Source of the DNA: DAIOGN01 sp036745245
GTDB taxonomy: Bacteria; Zixibacteria; MSB-5A5; JAUVRN01
Direction: 5' to 3'
DNA length: 34,285 nucleotides
Assembly: GCA_036745245.1 (NCBI GenBank)
Contig: DAIOGN010000018.1
Location: forward strand, 1-34,285
The notes under the pieces were generated by a model. The model saw only the letters and a list, made by a program, of their open reading frames with translations. It was not told the origin of the DNA and did no database searches. Of the stretch, positions 1 to 9,071 are shown piece by piece (within the stretch, counting starts at the first letter, position 1; each line of letters starts with the position of its first letter). Made by a program: the position numbers and the translations under genes.

Positions 1-471
1 CGGAACATGACTGCGCATGGCGCCGCTTTGTGCGTGGCCGGCAATCACGACGTTGAGCGTCAAGGCCGCGGGATCGAGCACGCGAGTTGTGTAGCCCTGG
101 GCCGACAGAAAACTGGAGAGCCACCGCCCCATGCGGCCGGCACCTCCCACCACCACGGCCGTCTGTCCCGTGCCGACGCCTGCATACCGCAAACCGTCGT
201 CATCCTGGGCCCTCACCGAGGCACGGATCAGACCCGACAGCAGTTCCTCCGCTACCTCCGGACGGAGGCCACGGGCCTGAGCTGCCGCTCGGGCGCGTTC
301 CATGACCAGTCGTTCCTGAGAATAGTCAACGGTGGGCAGATCCTGCCGGCGCTTGAGTTCTCCCACCTGCCGTGCCAGTTCCACGCGTTCAGCGGCCTTC
401 GCCACCAGGTCCAGGTCGATCTGGCCGATGCGTTCGCGCAGGCTGTCGAGACTCTGCGGCGCTTCGTCCAC
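1..471 (-). CDS. tyrA: Chorismate mutase / prephenate dehydrogenase fusion, 3' end outside window
   Basis: Bifunctional tyrosine-biosynthesis enzyme: an AroQ-type chorismate mutase (chorismate to prephenate) fused to an NAD-dependent prephenate dehydrogenase, cytoplasmic. Of the 157 visible codons, residues 5-90 form the mutase helix bundle, with LRERIDQID, RQVGELKRR, YSQERL and a closing SVRAQ that match the Arg/Lys/Glu/Gln active-site pattern of AroQ. Residues 105-125 then give a dinucleotide-binding turn, VVVGGAGRMGRWL, like the TyrA Rossmann loop. The start is GTG, seven bases after the stop of the upstream cupin gene, with no strong Shine-Dalgarno, so translation is probably coupled to that gene. 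The reading frame runs off the left edge in the NAD domain, so the catalytic His and the C-terminus cannot be checked. A mutase fused to another prephenate-using dehydrogenase is possible, but TyrA fits best. Confidence 0.85.
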   Translation of the reverse strand, partial: MDEAPQSLDSLRERIGQIDLDLVAKAAERVELARQVGELKRRQDLPTVDYSQERLVMERARAAAQARGLRPEVAEELLSGLIRASVRAQDDDGLRYAGVGTGQTAVVVGGAGRMGRWLSSFLSAQGYTTRVLDPAALTLNVVIAGHAQSGAMRSHVP

Positions 472-478
472 TAGCCGC

Positions 479-1213
479 TCACTTGTCCTGAGGTTGCGAC
501 TGTGCTCGCTTGGCTTCCGCCGCCATGGCCTGGGCTTCCGGGGTCGAGAACGGAAAGTAATCCAGAACGTCGTACTCCCAGACGTTGGTCGGGAAGATGA
601 CGACGAGTTCCGCAACCTCATTGTCCAGATTCTGAAACGAGTGAGGCACGCCTGGAGGAATGTTGACGATGTAGGGTCCCTCCTTGACGAAGATCTTGTC
701 TCCCAGAGCGTAGAGAATCTTCTGCCCTTTCAGCAGGACATGAGATTCCTCGCCTTGATGCGTGTGCATCGGAGGGGCTCCGCCGGGAGCCGTATACGTG
801 ATGCCGATCGTCAGGTTCTGGTAGCCATGTCTCTGACCTTCCATGACATGAACAAACTCGCCGGGCCCCGGATTGATCACGTCGAGATCACTCTTTGAAA
901 GCGCGAAGTCGTTGACGTCCTTCATCGCAGGCGTCTGGAACGGCCCGGGAACCCTTCGAGTTTCCAGGACCTTGTACGAATGGTGCTGAGCATGCAGTTT
1001 CTGCTTGGCATCATCGACACCGAGGATGAGTTCGCCGTGCTGTATCGTCTGACCAGGCTGTGCATCAGCGGGCGAATGATTCACCACGGGTTCCGGTGGC
1101 AGAGCTCCACTCTTCTTCGTTTCATCTGTCGAATCAGCCCATAACAGGGCTCCTCCCAAAAGAACGAGCGCGGAACTGAGCGCTCCGACCATTCCTCGTG
1201 ACCGCTGGATCAT
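479..1213 (-). CDS. Exported single-domain cupin protein
   Basis: 244-residue protein with a signal peptide at the N-terminus (IQRSRG, then a hydrophobic stretch through about residue 26) and one cupin barrel at about 125-215. Metal-ligand motifs of the Cupin_2 type are visible: H150-x-H152 followed by E155/E156 (PMHTHQGEES), and H191 in PPGVPHSF. The first 120 residues are Pro/Asp/Lys-rich and unassigned. The start was chosen at 1213 rather than an upstream ATG because GGAGG lies five bases before it and the signal peptide begins there; the extra 30 residues of the longer frame are Arg-rich and unlike a leader. Known cupins include dioxygenases, isomerases and sugar-binding proteins, and nothing here identifies the substrate. 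It is divergent from the M16 pair and probably cotranscribed with tyrA. Confidence 0.8.
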   Translation of the reverse strand: MIQRSRGMVGALSSALVLLGGALLWADSTDETKKSGALPPEPVVNHSPADAQPGQTIQHGELILGVDDAKQKLHAQHHSYKVLETRRVPGPFQTPAMKDVNDFALSKSDLDVINPGPGEFVHVMEGQRHGYQNLTIGITYTAPGGAPPMHTHQGEESHVLLKGQKILYALGDKIFVKEGPYIVNIPPGVPHSFQNLDNEVAELVVIFPTNVWEYDVLDYFPFSTPEAQAMAAEAKRAQSQPQDK

Positions 1214-1297
1214 CTTCCTCCGTCTCCTTTGTCTTTGGTTGTTCTTACGCGGCGCAGCTGCCCGGACTGTCGCGTTCGCATGGCGCAACTTGCCGAG

Positions 1298-1326
1298 AAT
1301 CAATGGCTTGCCTGAGAGTCAGTCAA
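1298..1326 (-). promoter_or_regulatory. Candidate sigma70-type promoter for the cupin-tyrA transcript
   Basis: On the minus strand, TTGACT (1326-1321) and TTGATT (1303-1298) are separated by 17 bases, putting a start near 1291, about 78 bases before the cupin ATG. The -35 is good and the -10 is weak (three of six). No competing pair was found in this 300-base divergent region. Confidence 0.35.
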
Positions 1327-1441
1327 GGCCCTGTCGACGTCGGTTTGGGCGGGGGACGGTCAATATTGCCCGCCCTGCCGATGCGTTTGTGAACGTTCTT
1401 TTTATGTGTCTTTCTGCGTCCAGAACGGAGTCACTACAACC

Positions 1442-1470
1442 TTGACCTGCCCTCCTTCCCTGTCTAAACT
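1442..1470 (+). promoter_or_regulatory. Candidate sigma70-type promoter for the M16 peptidase pair
   Basis: TTGACC (1442-1447), a 17-base spacer, then TAAACT (1465-1470). Expected transcription start is near 1477, about 36 bases before the ATG at 1513, which has its own strong Shine-Dalgarno. Spacing and distance are both as expected for a housekeeping promoter. Confidence 0.55.
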
Positions 1471-1512
1471 CCGCGTTTGCACCGGCCCGCTAAGTTATTG
1501 GAGGAGTTTGTG

Positions 1513-3036
1513 ATGATCCACAAGTTCAAAGTCGGCCTGGCCACAGGGAGCCTGGCCGCAGCCTGCATACTCACCCTGCTTGCAGCCCCGAAAGCCAACG
1601 CGTTCGACATCACCAGCATTGAGCAGAGAGTCACCGAGTTCGCTCTCCCCAACGGCCTGCGAGTGATCGTGCTCGAGGACCACACGGCACCCGTGGTGAG
1701 CTGTGTCACCTGGGCCGACGTGGGCGACGCCGACGACCCCAAGGGCGCTACCGGCCTGGCCCACGTGTTCGAACACATGGCGTTCAAGGGCACCTCTGAA
1801 ATCGGCACCAACAATGCCAAGTCCGAGGCCAAGGCACTGGAGGCGGTGGACGCGGCCTTCGGCAAGTGGCGCACCGAAACGCTCAAGGCTCACCTGGCCG
1901 ACACAGCGCTCATCCGAGCGTACCGGGAAGAGATGCTCAAGGCGCAGGAGGCCGCAGGCGCCTTCGTGGTCACCAACGAGTTCGGCAAGATCGTGGAAGA
2001 GAATGGCGGCGTGGGGTTGAACGCCGGCACGGGCTACGATCAGACCGTGTACTTCTTCTCCCTCCCCTCCAACCGTGTGGAGCTGTGGTTCGCCCTCGAG
2101 TCGAGCCGCTTCCACGATCCGGTGATTCGCGAATTCTATAAGGAAGTGGACGTGGTGAAGGAAGAGCGGCGCATGCGTATCGAGTCATCGCCGTTCGGCA
2201 AGCTCATGGAGGAGTTTCTCGGCGTGGCGTTCAAGGCGCACCCGTACGGCGTGTCGGGTGTAGGCCACATGTCCGATCTGAACATGCTGACGCGCGAGGA
2301 GGCCATCAAATTCTTCAAAACGTACTACGGCCCGTCCAACCTCGTGATCTGCATTGCAGGCGACGTACAGGTGGAACAGATCAAGAAACTCTCCGAGACC
2401 TACTTTGGTCGCCTGAAGTCCGCCCCGAAACCGCAGCGCCTGAGCACGGTGGAACCGCCGCAGCTCGGCGAACGCCGCGTGGAAGTGGAAGATGCCTCCC
2501 AGCCGATCCTCATGATCGGTTACCATCGCCCGGCCGAGACGCATGCCGACAACGCAGCCCTCTCCGCCATGGCCGACATACTGGGTCAGGGCCGTACTTC
2601 GCGCATCTACAAGCGACTGGTGAAGCAGGACAAGATCGCGGTGCAGGCCGGTGCGTTCCCGTCGTTCCCCGCGTCGAAGTATCCCAACCTGTTCATGGCC
2701 TATGCCATCCCGTCGCCCGGCGTCACCGCGGCCGACTGCGAGAAGGTCATTCTCGAAGAAATCGAGAAGTTCAAGAACGAACTCCTCACGGCAGACGAAC
2801 TGAGCCAGATCAAGGCGCGCAAGAAGGCCGAACTGGTGAACCAGCTCAATTCTCTGCAGGGGATGGCCATTCAACTGGTCGGCTATGAAACCGCCTACGG
2901 CGACTGGCGCCATCTCTTCAAGGAGCTGGACCTGATCAATGCCGTCACGGCCGAAGACATCCAACGCGTGGCGAAGGAGGTTCTCACCGGCACCAACCGC
3001 ACGGTGGGCTCTGTCCGCACCACGGAGGCAAGCTAA
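1513..3036 (+). CDS. M16 zinc peptidase, catalytic-motif subunit, exported
   Basis: 507-residue insulinase/pitrilysin-family (M16B) protein with a signal peptide ending near APKANA (about residue 30). The inverted zinc motif is intact: H84-V-F-E87-H88 (GLAHVFEHMAFKG), with E211 and E218 in the downstream EVDVVKEE as auxiliary and third zinc ligand. The gap from H88 to E218 is 130 residues, against about 77 in pitrilysin. The extra ~53 residues (about 104-160) are charged, Ala/Glu/Lys-rich and probably helical or coiled. The C-terminal half has the second M16 fold, but its SRIYKRLVKQDKIAV segment has Lys and Gln where the substrate-binding Arg/Tyr pair normally stands. It therefore probably needs the downstream partner, one base away. 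The start at 1513 follows GGAGGAG at six-base spacing. Likely periplasmic. Confidence 0.92.
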   Translation: MIHKFKVGLATGSLAAACILTLLAAPKANAFDITSIEQRVTEFALPNGLRVIVLEDHTAPVVSCVTWADVGDADDPKGATGLAHVFEHMAFKGTSEIGTNNAKSEAKALEAVDAAFGKWRTETLKAHLADTALIRAYREEMLKAQEAAGAFVVTNEFGKIVEENGGVGLNAGTGYDQTVYFFSLPSNRVELWFALESSRFHDPVIREFYKEVDVVKEERRMRIESSPFGKLMEEFLGVAFKAHPYGVSGVGHMSDLNMLTREEAIKFFKTYYGPSNLVICIAGDVQVEQIKKLSETYFGRLKSAPKPQRLSTVEPPQLGERRVEVEDASQPILMIGYHRPAETHADNAALSAMADILGQGRTSRIYKRLVKQDKIAVQAGAFPSFPASKYPNLFMAYAIPSPGVTAADCEKVILEEIEKFKNELLTADELSQIKARKKAELVNQLNSLQGMAIQLVGYETAYGDWRHLFKELDLINAVTAEDIQRVAKEVLTGTNRTVGSVRTTEAS

Positions 3037-3037
3037 C

Positions 3038-5167
3038 ATGAAAACGCTCGCGATTCGACTGACCGCGCTCGTCGCTCTGTGCGCCCTGGCGCTGGCGGGG
3101 CCGGTGTGGGCCCAGAAGAAGGTGAAGGACATCGCCTATCCGCCGTTGAACCAGATGTCCCCTCCACAGCCGGAGAAGGTGACACTTGAGAACGGCATGA
3201 CCTTGTACCTGCTCGAAGATCACACTCTGCCGCTGGTGAACTTCCAGGCGTTGCTCAACTGCGGCGCGTACCTGGAGCCCCCCACCAAGGTGGGGTTGGC
3301 CGAAATCACCGGCTCTGTCATGCGCACGGGCGGCACCGTGCGCGCCACCGGCGACCAGATCGACGAGCAGTTGGAGTCCATCGGCGCCTCGGTGGAGACG
3401 GAGATCGGACTCACCACGGGCTCGGCGTCTGCCAATGCGCTCACGGAACACGCGGAGACCATTCTGTCGATTCTGGCCGACGTGCTCCGCAACCCGGTGT
3501 TCGAAGAGGACAAGCTCGATCTGGCCAAGACCGAGCAGAAGGCCGGCATCGCGCGCCGCAACGACGATCCGTTCGACGTGAACAACCGCGAATTCCGCAA
3601 GCTGATCTACGGCAACGAGTCGCCGTACGCCCGACACGCGGAATATGCCACCATCGACGCCATCACGCGCGAGGACATGGTGAAGTTTCACCGCGACTTC
3701 GTGCAGCCGCAGTCCATTCAGCTGGCCGTGTGGGGCGATTTCTCGTCGGCCGACATGAAGGCGGCGCTACAGGCACGTTTCGCCGACTGGCCGCGCGGTG
3801 AACAGCCTGCACCCGCACCGCCGGAGGTGACGTACGACTTCAAACCGTCGCTCAACTACGCCGAGAAGACCGACATCAACCAGTCGAACATCTTCATCGG
3901 CCACATCGGCGGCAAGATGGGCGACCCCGACTATCCGGCCACGATCGTGATGAACGCTGTCTTGTCGGGATTCGGCGGCAGGCTGTTCGGCGAGGTGCGC
4001 ACGAAGCTGGGGCTGGCCTACGCCGTGTCGGGCTCCTACACCTTCGGATTCGACCAGCCCGGCGTCTTTTACGTGTTCACATCCACCAAGTCGGAGACGA
4101 CGGTGGATGCCATCGAGGCGTGCAAGAAGCAGATCGCGCGCATGAAAACCGAACCCCCCACGGCGGACGAGATGAAGCGCGCCAAGGACGGCTGGCTCAA
4201 TGCCTTTGTGTTTAACTTCGACACCAAAGGCGAAGTACTGGGCCGGCTCATGACGTACGACCGCAAGGGCTTCCCCGCCGATTACCTGCAGCAGATCAAG
4301 GCGGGTGTCGAGAAGGTCACGCCTCAGGACGTGGTGGCCGTGGCGCAGCGCAAGCTCAACGACGGTGCGCTCCAGATCATGGTCACGGGCAACGGGCCCG
4401 AGTTCGGCAAGCCACTGTCCGACCTGGGCGAAGTGAACGTGATCGACATCACCATTCCCGGCGCCGCGGCGGCTGCCTTCACGGCCACGCCCGAAGAGCT
4501 GGCGCGCGGCAAGGAACTGGTGCTCAAGTCGGCCGAGGCCTGTGGCGGCGTGGCGCAGTTCAAGAAGACCGAGGCCATGCAGCGCGTGGCCAAGGTGACG
4601 CTCACCATGCCGCAGGGGGCCATGGAACTGGGCCTGACCTCACTGAACGTGTTCCCCGCGTCGTCCAGGCAGGTGATCAAGACGCCCATGGGCGAGCAGA
4701 TCATGGTCTTCAACGGCACCGAAGGCTGGATGGAGATGATGGGGCAGACGAAACTCATGCCGTCGGACGAAAAGACGGACATGGTAAAGGACCTCGAACG
4801 CAACCTGGTGCGCTTGTTCCAGACTGCGGAGGCGCCCGACTACCAGGCGGCGGCCAAGGGCCAGGACACCTTCAACGGCAAGCCGGTGGAGAAGCTCATG
4901 TTCCAGACCGCTTCCGGCGGGCAGTTTACCATGTTCCTCGATGCGAAGACGTTCCGTCCGGCGGGCGTACACTTCACAGGCAACACGCCGGCGGGCCCGG
5001 GTGAGATCACGGAGACCATCTTCGAGTACGCGGCCGCCGGGAAGCTCTGGCTGCCCTCCAGGGTGCATCGCGAAGAGGCTGGGATGACCATGGACATCGT
5101 GTACACGTCCACCGATCTCAAGCCGAAGTACAGCGAGGTGGAGTTCCAGAAGCCCGACAGTCTGTAG
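3038..5167 (+). CDS. M16 peptidase-like partner subunit with C-terminal LolA-like domain
   Basis: 709-residue exported protein (signal peptide to VWAQ, residue 26). Residues 40-465 make a double M16 fold, but the zinc motif is lost: where HxxEH should stand, E89-I-T-G-S93 is present (GLAEITGSVMRTGG). It does keep the R321/Y328 pair (EVRTKLGLAYAVSG) that positions substrate. This complements the upstream chain, so the two probably form a heterodimer with split active site, as known for some bacterial M16B enzymes. Residues about 485-709 are an extra domain that begins with an ELARGKELVLKSAEACGG-type helix and continues as beta strands. It resembles LolA/outer-membrane lipoprotein-sorting-like domains; the assignment is by eye only. 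The start follows the previous TAA by one base, with GGAGG nine bases upstream. Confidence 0.88.
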   Translation: MKTLAIRLTALVALCALALAGPVWAQKKVKDIAYPPLNQMSPPQPEKVTLENGMTLYLLEDHTLPLVNFQALLNCGAYLEPPTKVGLAEITGSVMRTGGTVRATGDQIDEQLESIGASVETEIGLTTGSASANALTEHAETILSILADVLRNPVFEEDKLDLAKTEQKAGIARRNDDPFDVNNREFRKLIYGNESPYARHAEYATIDAITREDMVKFHRDFVQPQSIQLAVWGDFSSADMKAALQARFADWPRGEQPAPAPPEVTYDFKPSLNYAEKTDINQSNIFIGHIGGKMGDPDYPATIVMNAVLSGFGGRLFGEVRTKLGLAYAVSGSYTFGFDQPGVFYVFTSTKSETTVDAIEACKKQIARMKTEPPTADEMKRAKDGWLNAFVFNFDTKGEVLGRLMTYDRKGFPADYLQQIKAGVEKVTPQDVVAVAQRKLNDGALQIMVTGNGPEFGKPLSDLGEVNVIDITIPGAAAAAFTATPEELARGKELVLKSAEACGGVAQFKKTEAMQRVAKVTLTMPQGAMELGLTSLNVFPASSRQVIKTPMGEQIMVFNGTEGWMEMMGQTKLMPSDEKTDMVKDLERNLVRLFQTAEAPDYQAAAKGQDTFNGKPVEKLMFQTASGGQFTMFLDAKTFRPAGVHFTGNTPAGPGEITETIFEYAAAGKLWLPSRVHREEAGMTMDIVYTSTDLKPKYSEVEFQKPDSL

Positions 5168-5191
5168 GCTACGGCCGAGTTCGACAGAAGA

Positions 5192-5222
5192 AGGGCCCCG
5201 CCATCGCGGGGCCTTTTCTTTT
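5192..5222. terminator. Rho-independent terminator between convergent genes
   Basis: An 8-bp GC stem (5194-5201 with 5206-5213, GGCCCCGC/GCGGGGCC) with a four-base loop is followed by TTTTCTTTT on the plus strand and preceded by an A-rich tract. It can end the M16 transcript and, in reverse, the icd transcript. Confidence 0.85.
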
Positions 5223-5239
5223 GGCGTGCGTGGGAACGA

Positions 5240-6505
<1,266 letters not shown>

Positions 6506-6519
6506 ACCAATCGTCCTTT

Positions 6520-7446
6520 CTAATAGCCCAGAATCGCCAGTGACTCCTTGTAGATCTTCCCGGAGTTTTGCAGCTCGGCCAGCTCGTCTTTGGTGAGATC
6601 CAGTTCCAGAATCTGTTCGGTTCCCTGCGGCCCCAGGATGCACGGCACGCCGATGTACAGGTCTTTCATGCCATACTGACCCGTGAGATAGGCAGACATG
6701 GGCAGCACGCGCCGGCGGCCCAGGAGCACCGCTTCCGCCATCTGCACGGTGGCTGCCGCGGGAGCGTAGAAGGCGCTGCCCGTCTTGAGCAGTCGCACAA
6801 TCTCGCCGCCACCGTCGCGCGCGCGCGCGGCGATCTCCTCCAGCCGTTCTTTTTTTACGAAGTGCTGAATCGGCACACCGTTGACGGTGGTGTAGCGCAG
6901 AAGCGGCACCATGGAGTCGCCGTGACCGCCCAGCACCAGGGTTTGAATATCCTGGGCCGACACCTTGAGCTCCATGGCCAGAAACGCGCGGAACCGCATG
7001 GAATCGAGCACGCCGGCCTGGCCGAACACCTTCCGGTGCGGAAACCCCGTCTCGCGCTGCATATGAAAGGTCATGATGTCGAGCGGATTGGAGACCACGA
7101 GCACGAACGCATCCGATGCATGCTGTTTCACGTGTTTGGCCACATCCGTGATGATGGCGGCATTGCTCTTGAGCAGATCTTCCCGCGTCATCCCCGGCTT
7201 GCGCGGCAAACCGGCCGTGACGATCACCAGATCGGCGCCACGGATCTGTGAGTAATCGTTGGTTCCCTCGACGAACGTGTCGTACCCGCGCACCGGCGCC
7301 GCCTCCGTCAGGTCGAGACTCTTGCCCTGCGGCACGCCCTCCACGATGTCCACTACCACGATGTCGGCGATGTCCCGTTCCGCGAGATACAGCGCGCAGG
7401 TCGCTCCGACGTTTCCCCCGCCGACGATGGCCACTTTCTTTGCCAT
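6520..7446 (-). CDS. mdh: Malate dehydrogenase (LDH-like type)
   Basis: 308-residue NAD-dependent enzyme interconverting malate and oxaloacetate. The NAD loop is VGGGNVGA (8-15), followed by D33 at the end of the second strand, which favours NAD. Catalytic and substrate residues are R82 and R88 in LPRKPGMTRED, N120 in VVSNPLD, D148/R151 in GVLDSMR and H175 in GGHGDSM. Arg rather than Gln in the specificity loop distinguishes malate from lactate dehydrogenase. AAGGAG lies six bases upstream of the ATG and overlaps the stop of the larA-like remnant, three bases away. That suggests mdh was built into a translationally coupled run. Confidence 0.96.
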   Translation of the reverse strand: MAKKVAIVGGGNVGATCALYLAERDIADIVVVDIVEGVPQGKSLDLTEAAPVRGYDTFVEGTNDYSQIRGADLVIVTAGLPRKPGMTREDLLKSNAAIITDVAKHVKQHASDAFVLVVSNPLDIMTFHMQRETGFPHRKVFGQAGVLDSMRFRAFLAMELKVSAQDIQTLVLGGHGDSMVPLLRYTTVNGVPIQHFVKKERLEEIAARARDGGGEIVRLLKTGSAFYAPAAATVQMAEAVLLGRRRVLPMSAYLTGQYGMKDLYIGVPCILGPQGTEQILELDLTKDELAELQNSGKIYKESLAILGY

Positions 7447-7449
7447 GAA

Positions 7450-8642
7450 CTACTCCTTACCAACAGCCCCCGTTGAAGACGGACGCACGGTGGACACCGT
7501 CCGATCCGCCCGTTCCACCACACCCACGGCCCGGGCTCGCTCACACCGATGGGAAAGCCACACCGGCAGATCGGCCACGGGCTCCAGATAGACACTTCGC
7601 ACCACGTCTTCGGGCAACTGGGAGGTGAGAAAAAGCTCGCAGCGCTCCCGGGCGGCTGCGGTGCGGTACAGTTTGTGCAGTCCCAGGCTGTAGCTCTGAG
7701 TCTCCCAGGGCGGCAGCCGCCTGAAATCTGGATATGCGTGCGCGAGACGGCCGAAGAAGTTGTTGCCCACGCCGTCGGCGCACGCCGACACGAGAAGAAT
7801 CCAGCCCCCGTCGCGCACCGCGTTCAGGTGGTTTTCGAACCCCTTCTGCAATTGATAGAGATTGCGGTCGAGAGGGCTGCCCATGACCACGATCAGACCG
7901 TCCTGCGGCTCCTCCCAGGTGAGTTCCGCCACCGACCGGGCGCGATGCGCGGCCCGGGTGAACGTGTCGGGCTCGCTTCCGTGAAACGATTCCCAGCCGC
8001 CCGGGCGTGCCGCGCGCATGCCCGCCATCTGCGCGTTGTTTGAGCCACAGGATTGCCTTCGAGCTGCAGGGGCCGGCACATCGGCTACACCGCGTGACGG
8101 TGGTTGGCCTCGATGGCGGCCCGGCTGGCCAGACCGGGCAGAATCTGCTTGAGTCCCCCCGTGAACCCCGCAAAAAAGTGCGGTTCCACGGAGCCCACGA
8201 GCAGGATGGTCTCCGCCCACTCGAGGAGCGAGTTCAGTTCGAGCCGCGTCCCGTCGGTCAGGGTACCAAAGTCGGTCAACGGCGAGGCTTCACTGTGAGC
8301 AAAAACGGCGAAGGATGCCGCGTGCGGCCCCAGCAGACGTTCGATCTCTGCCGCAGAAGGAGGCGGGTGCATGCCCGTGGCCACCACGAAGCGCACCTCT
8401 GCACAGTCCGCAAGCGCGCCAGTGAAAGGGGAGAGAAGTTCCTGCGTGGGGGTGGGACGAAAGCCGTCGTTCACCACCACGAGCAGGCGACGTGCCCCCG
8501 CGATGCGGGCGGCGAACTCAGTCGGATCCGCTTCGACAGGCTCAGGCGACGGATCGATCCGAGCGCGCGATCGCGAGAGCCGGGCGTCGGGCACTGCGAA
8601 GGAGAGGCGCCCACCGCCGTACGGCACGTCGAAGCGGGCCAC
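7450..8642 (-). pseudogene. larA: LarA-like (nickel-pincer racemase family) gene, interrupted
   Basis: Two adjoining frames together spell one LarA/DUF2088 protein. The first (GTG at 8642 to TAG at 8087-8085, 185 codons) has R62 (DGFRPTP), H92 (ATGMHPP), H155 and K165 (PHFFAGFTGGLK) and H181 (ANHRHAV). The H-K-H spacing of 10 and 16 matches H174/K184/H200 of Lactobacillus plantarum LarA. After the TAG the same frame continues with family-like sequence (LQLEGNPVAQ). Homology then moves to another frame near 8037-8048 and runs to TAG at 7450, with Q-x-x-K in NLYQLQKG (the Q295/K298 pair) and a later Trp. The NPN-cofactor and catalytic residues are thus kept on both sides of a stop and a shift. 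Recent decay or an assembly error are both possible; LarA acts on lactate or other 2-hydroxy acids. No larB, larC or larE is in the window. Confidence 0.75.
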
Positions 8643-8645
8643 GAC

Positions 8646-9062
8646 TTATCCCACCAGTTCCTCAGCAGAGAAGTGAAAGGCCACTTCCGAGCGGCCGTTC
8701 TCCACGGAGTCGGAGGCATGCACCGTGTTCTTGCCTTTGTCGAGCCCCCACACCGAGCGGATGGTGCCGCAGTCCGCCTGCGCCGGATCGGTGGCTCCCA
8801 CCAGCGTGCGCAAGTCGGCGATCGCATTGCGCTTCTCCAGCGCCACCACGGTGACGGGCCCCGAGCACATGAATTCCACGAGGTCGGCCAGAAAGGGCTT
8901 CCCCTCATGCACCGCGTAGAACTTGCGTGCCCGCTCCGGCGTGAAGCGGATGAGTTTCAGGCCCAGAAGATGAAATCCCGATTCCTCCAGCCGTGACAGA
9001 ATCCGTCCCGACAGCTGCCGTTCGGTGCCGTCGGGCTTTACCATCAACAGAGTTCTTTCCAA
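8646..9062 (-). CDS. ndk: Nucleoside diphosphate kinase
   Basis: 138-residue enzyme that transfers the gamma-phosphate of ATP to nucleoside diphosphates. K9 (MVKPDG) and the phospho-accepting H115 in NTVHASDS are present, with Ser/Asp after it as in the family, and the length is normal. The start is TTG, nine bases after the sucD stop, with AGGAA upstream; an internal ATG at residue 7 would remove the first strand and is unlikely. The position next to succinyl-CoA synthetase is common in bacteria and makes sense, because that enzyme yields ATP or GTP. Confidence 0.95.
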   Translation of the reverse strand: MERTLLMVKPDGTERQLSGRILSRLEESGFHLLGLKLIRFTPERARKFYAVHEGKPFLADLVEFMCSGPVTVVALEKRNAIADLRTLVGATDPAQADCGTIRSVWGLDKGKNTVHASDSVENGRSEVAFHFSAEELVG

Positions 9063-9071
9063 GACAGGTTC

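Noticed and set aside
7..474. 155-codon plus-strand frame opposite tyrA
   Set aside because: Shadow of the GC-rich minus-strand gene; low-complexity His/Arg/Ala composition, no ribosome site, and tyrA is clearly real.
2185..3132. 315-codon minus-strand frame across the first M16 gene
   Set aside because: Antisense shadow produced by codon bias; the plus strand encodes an unmistakable M16 peptidase.
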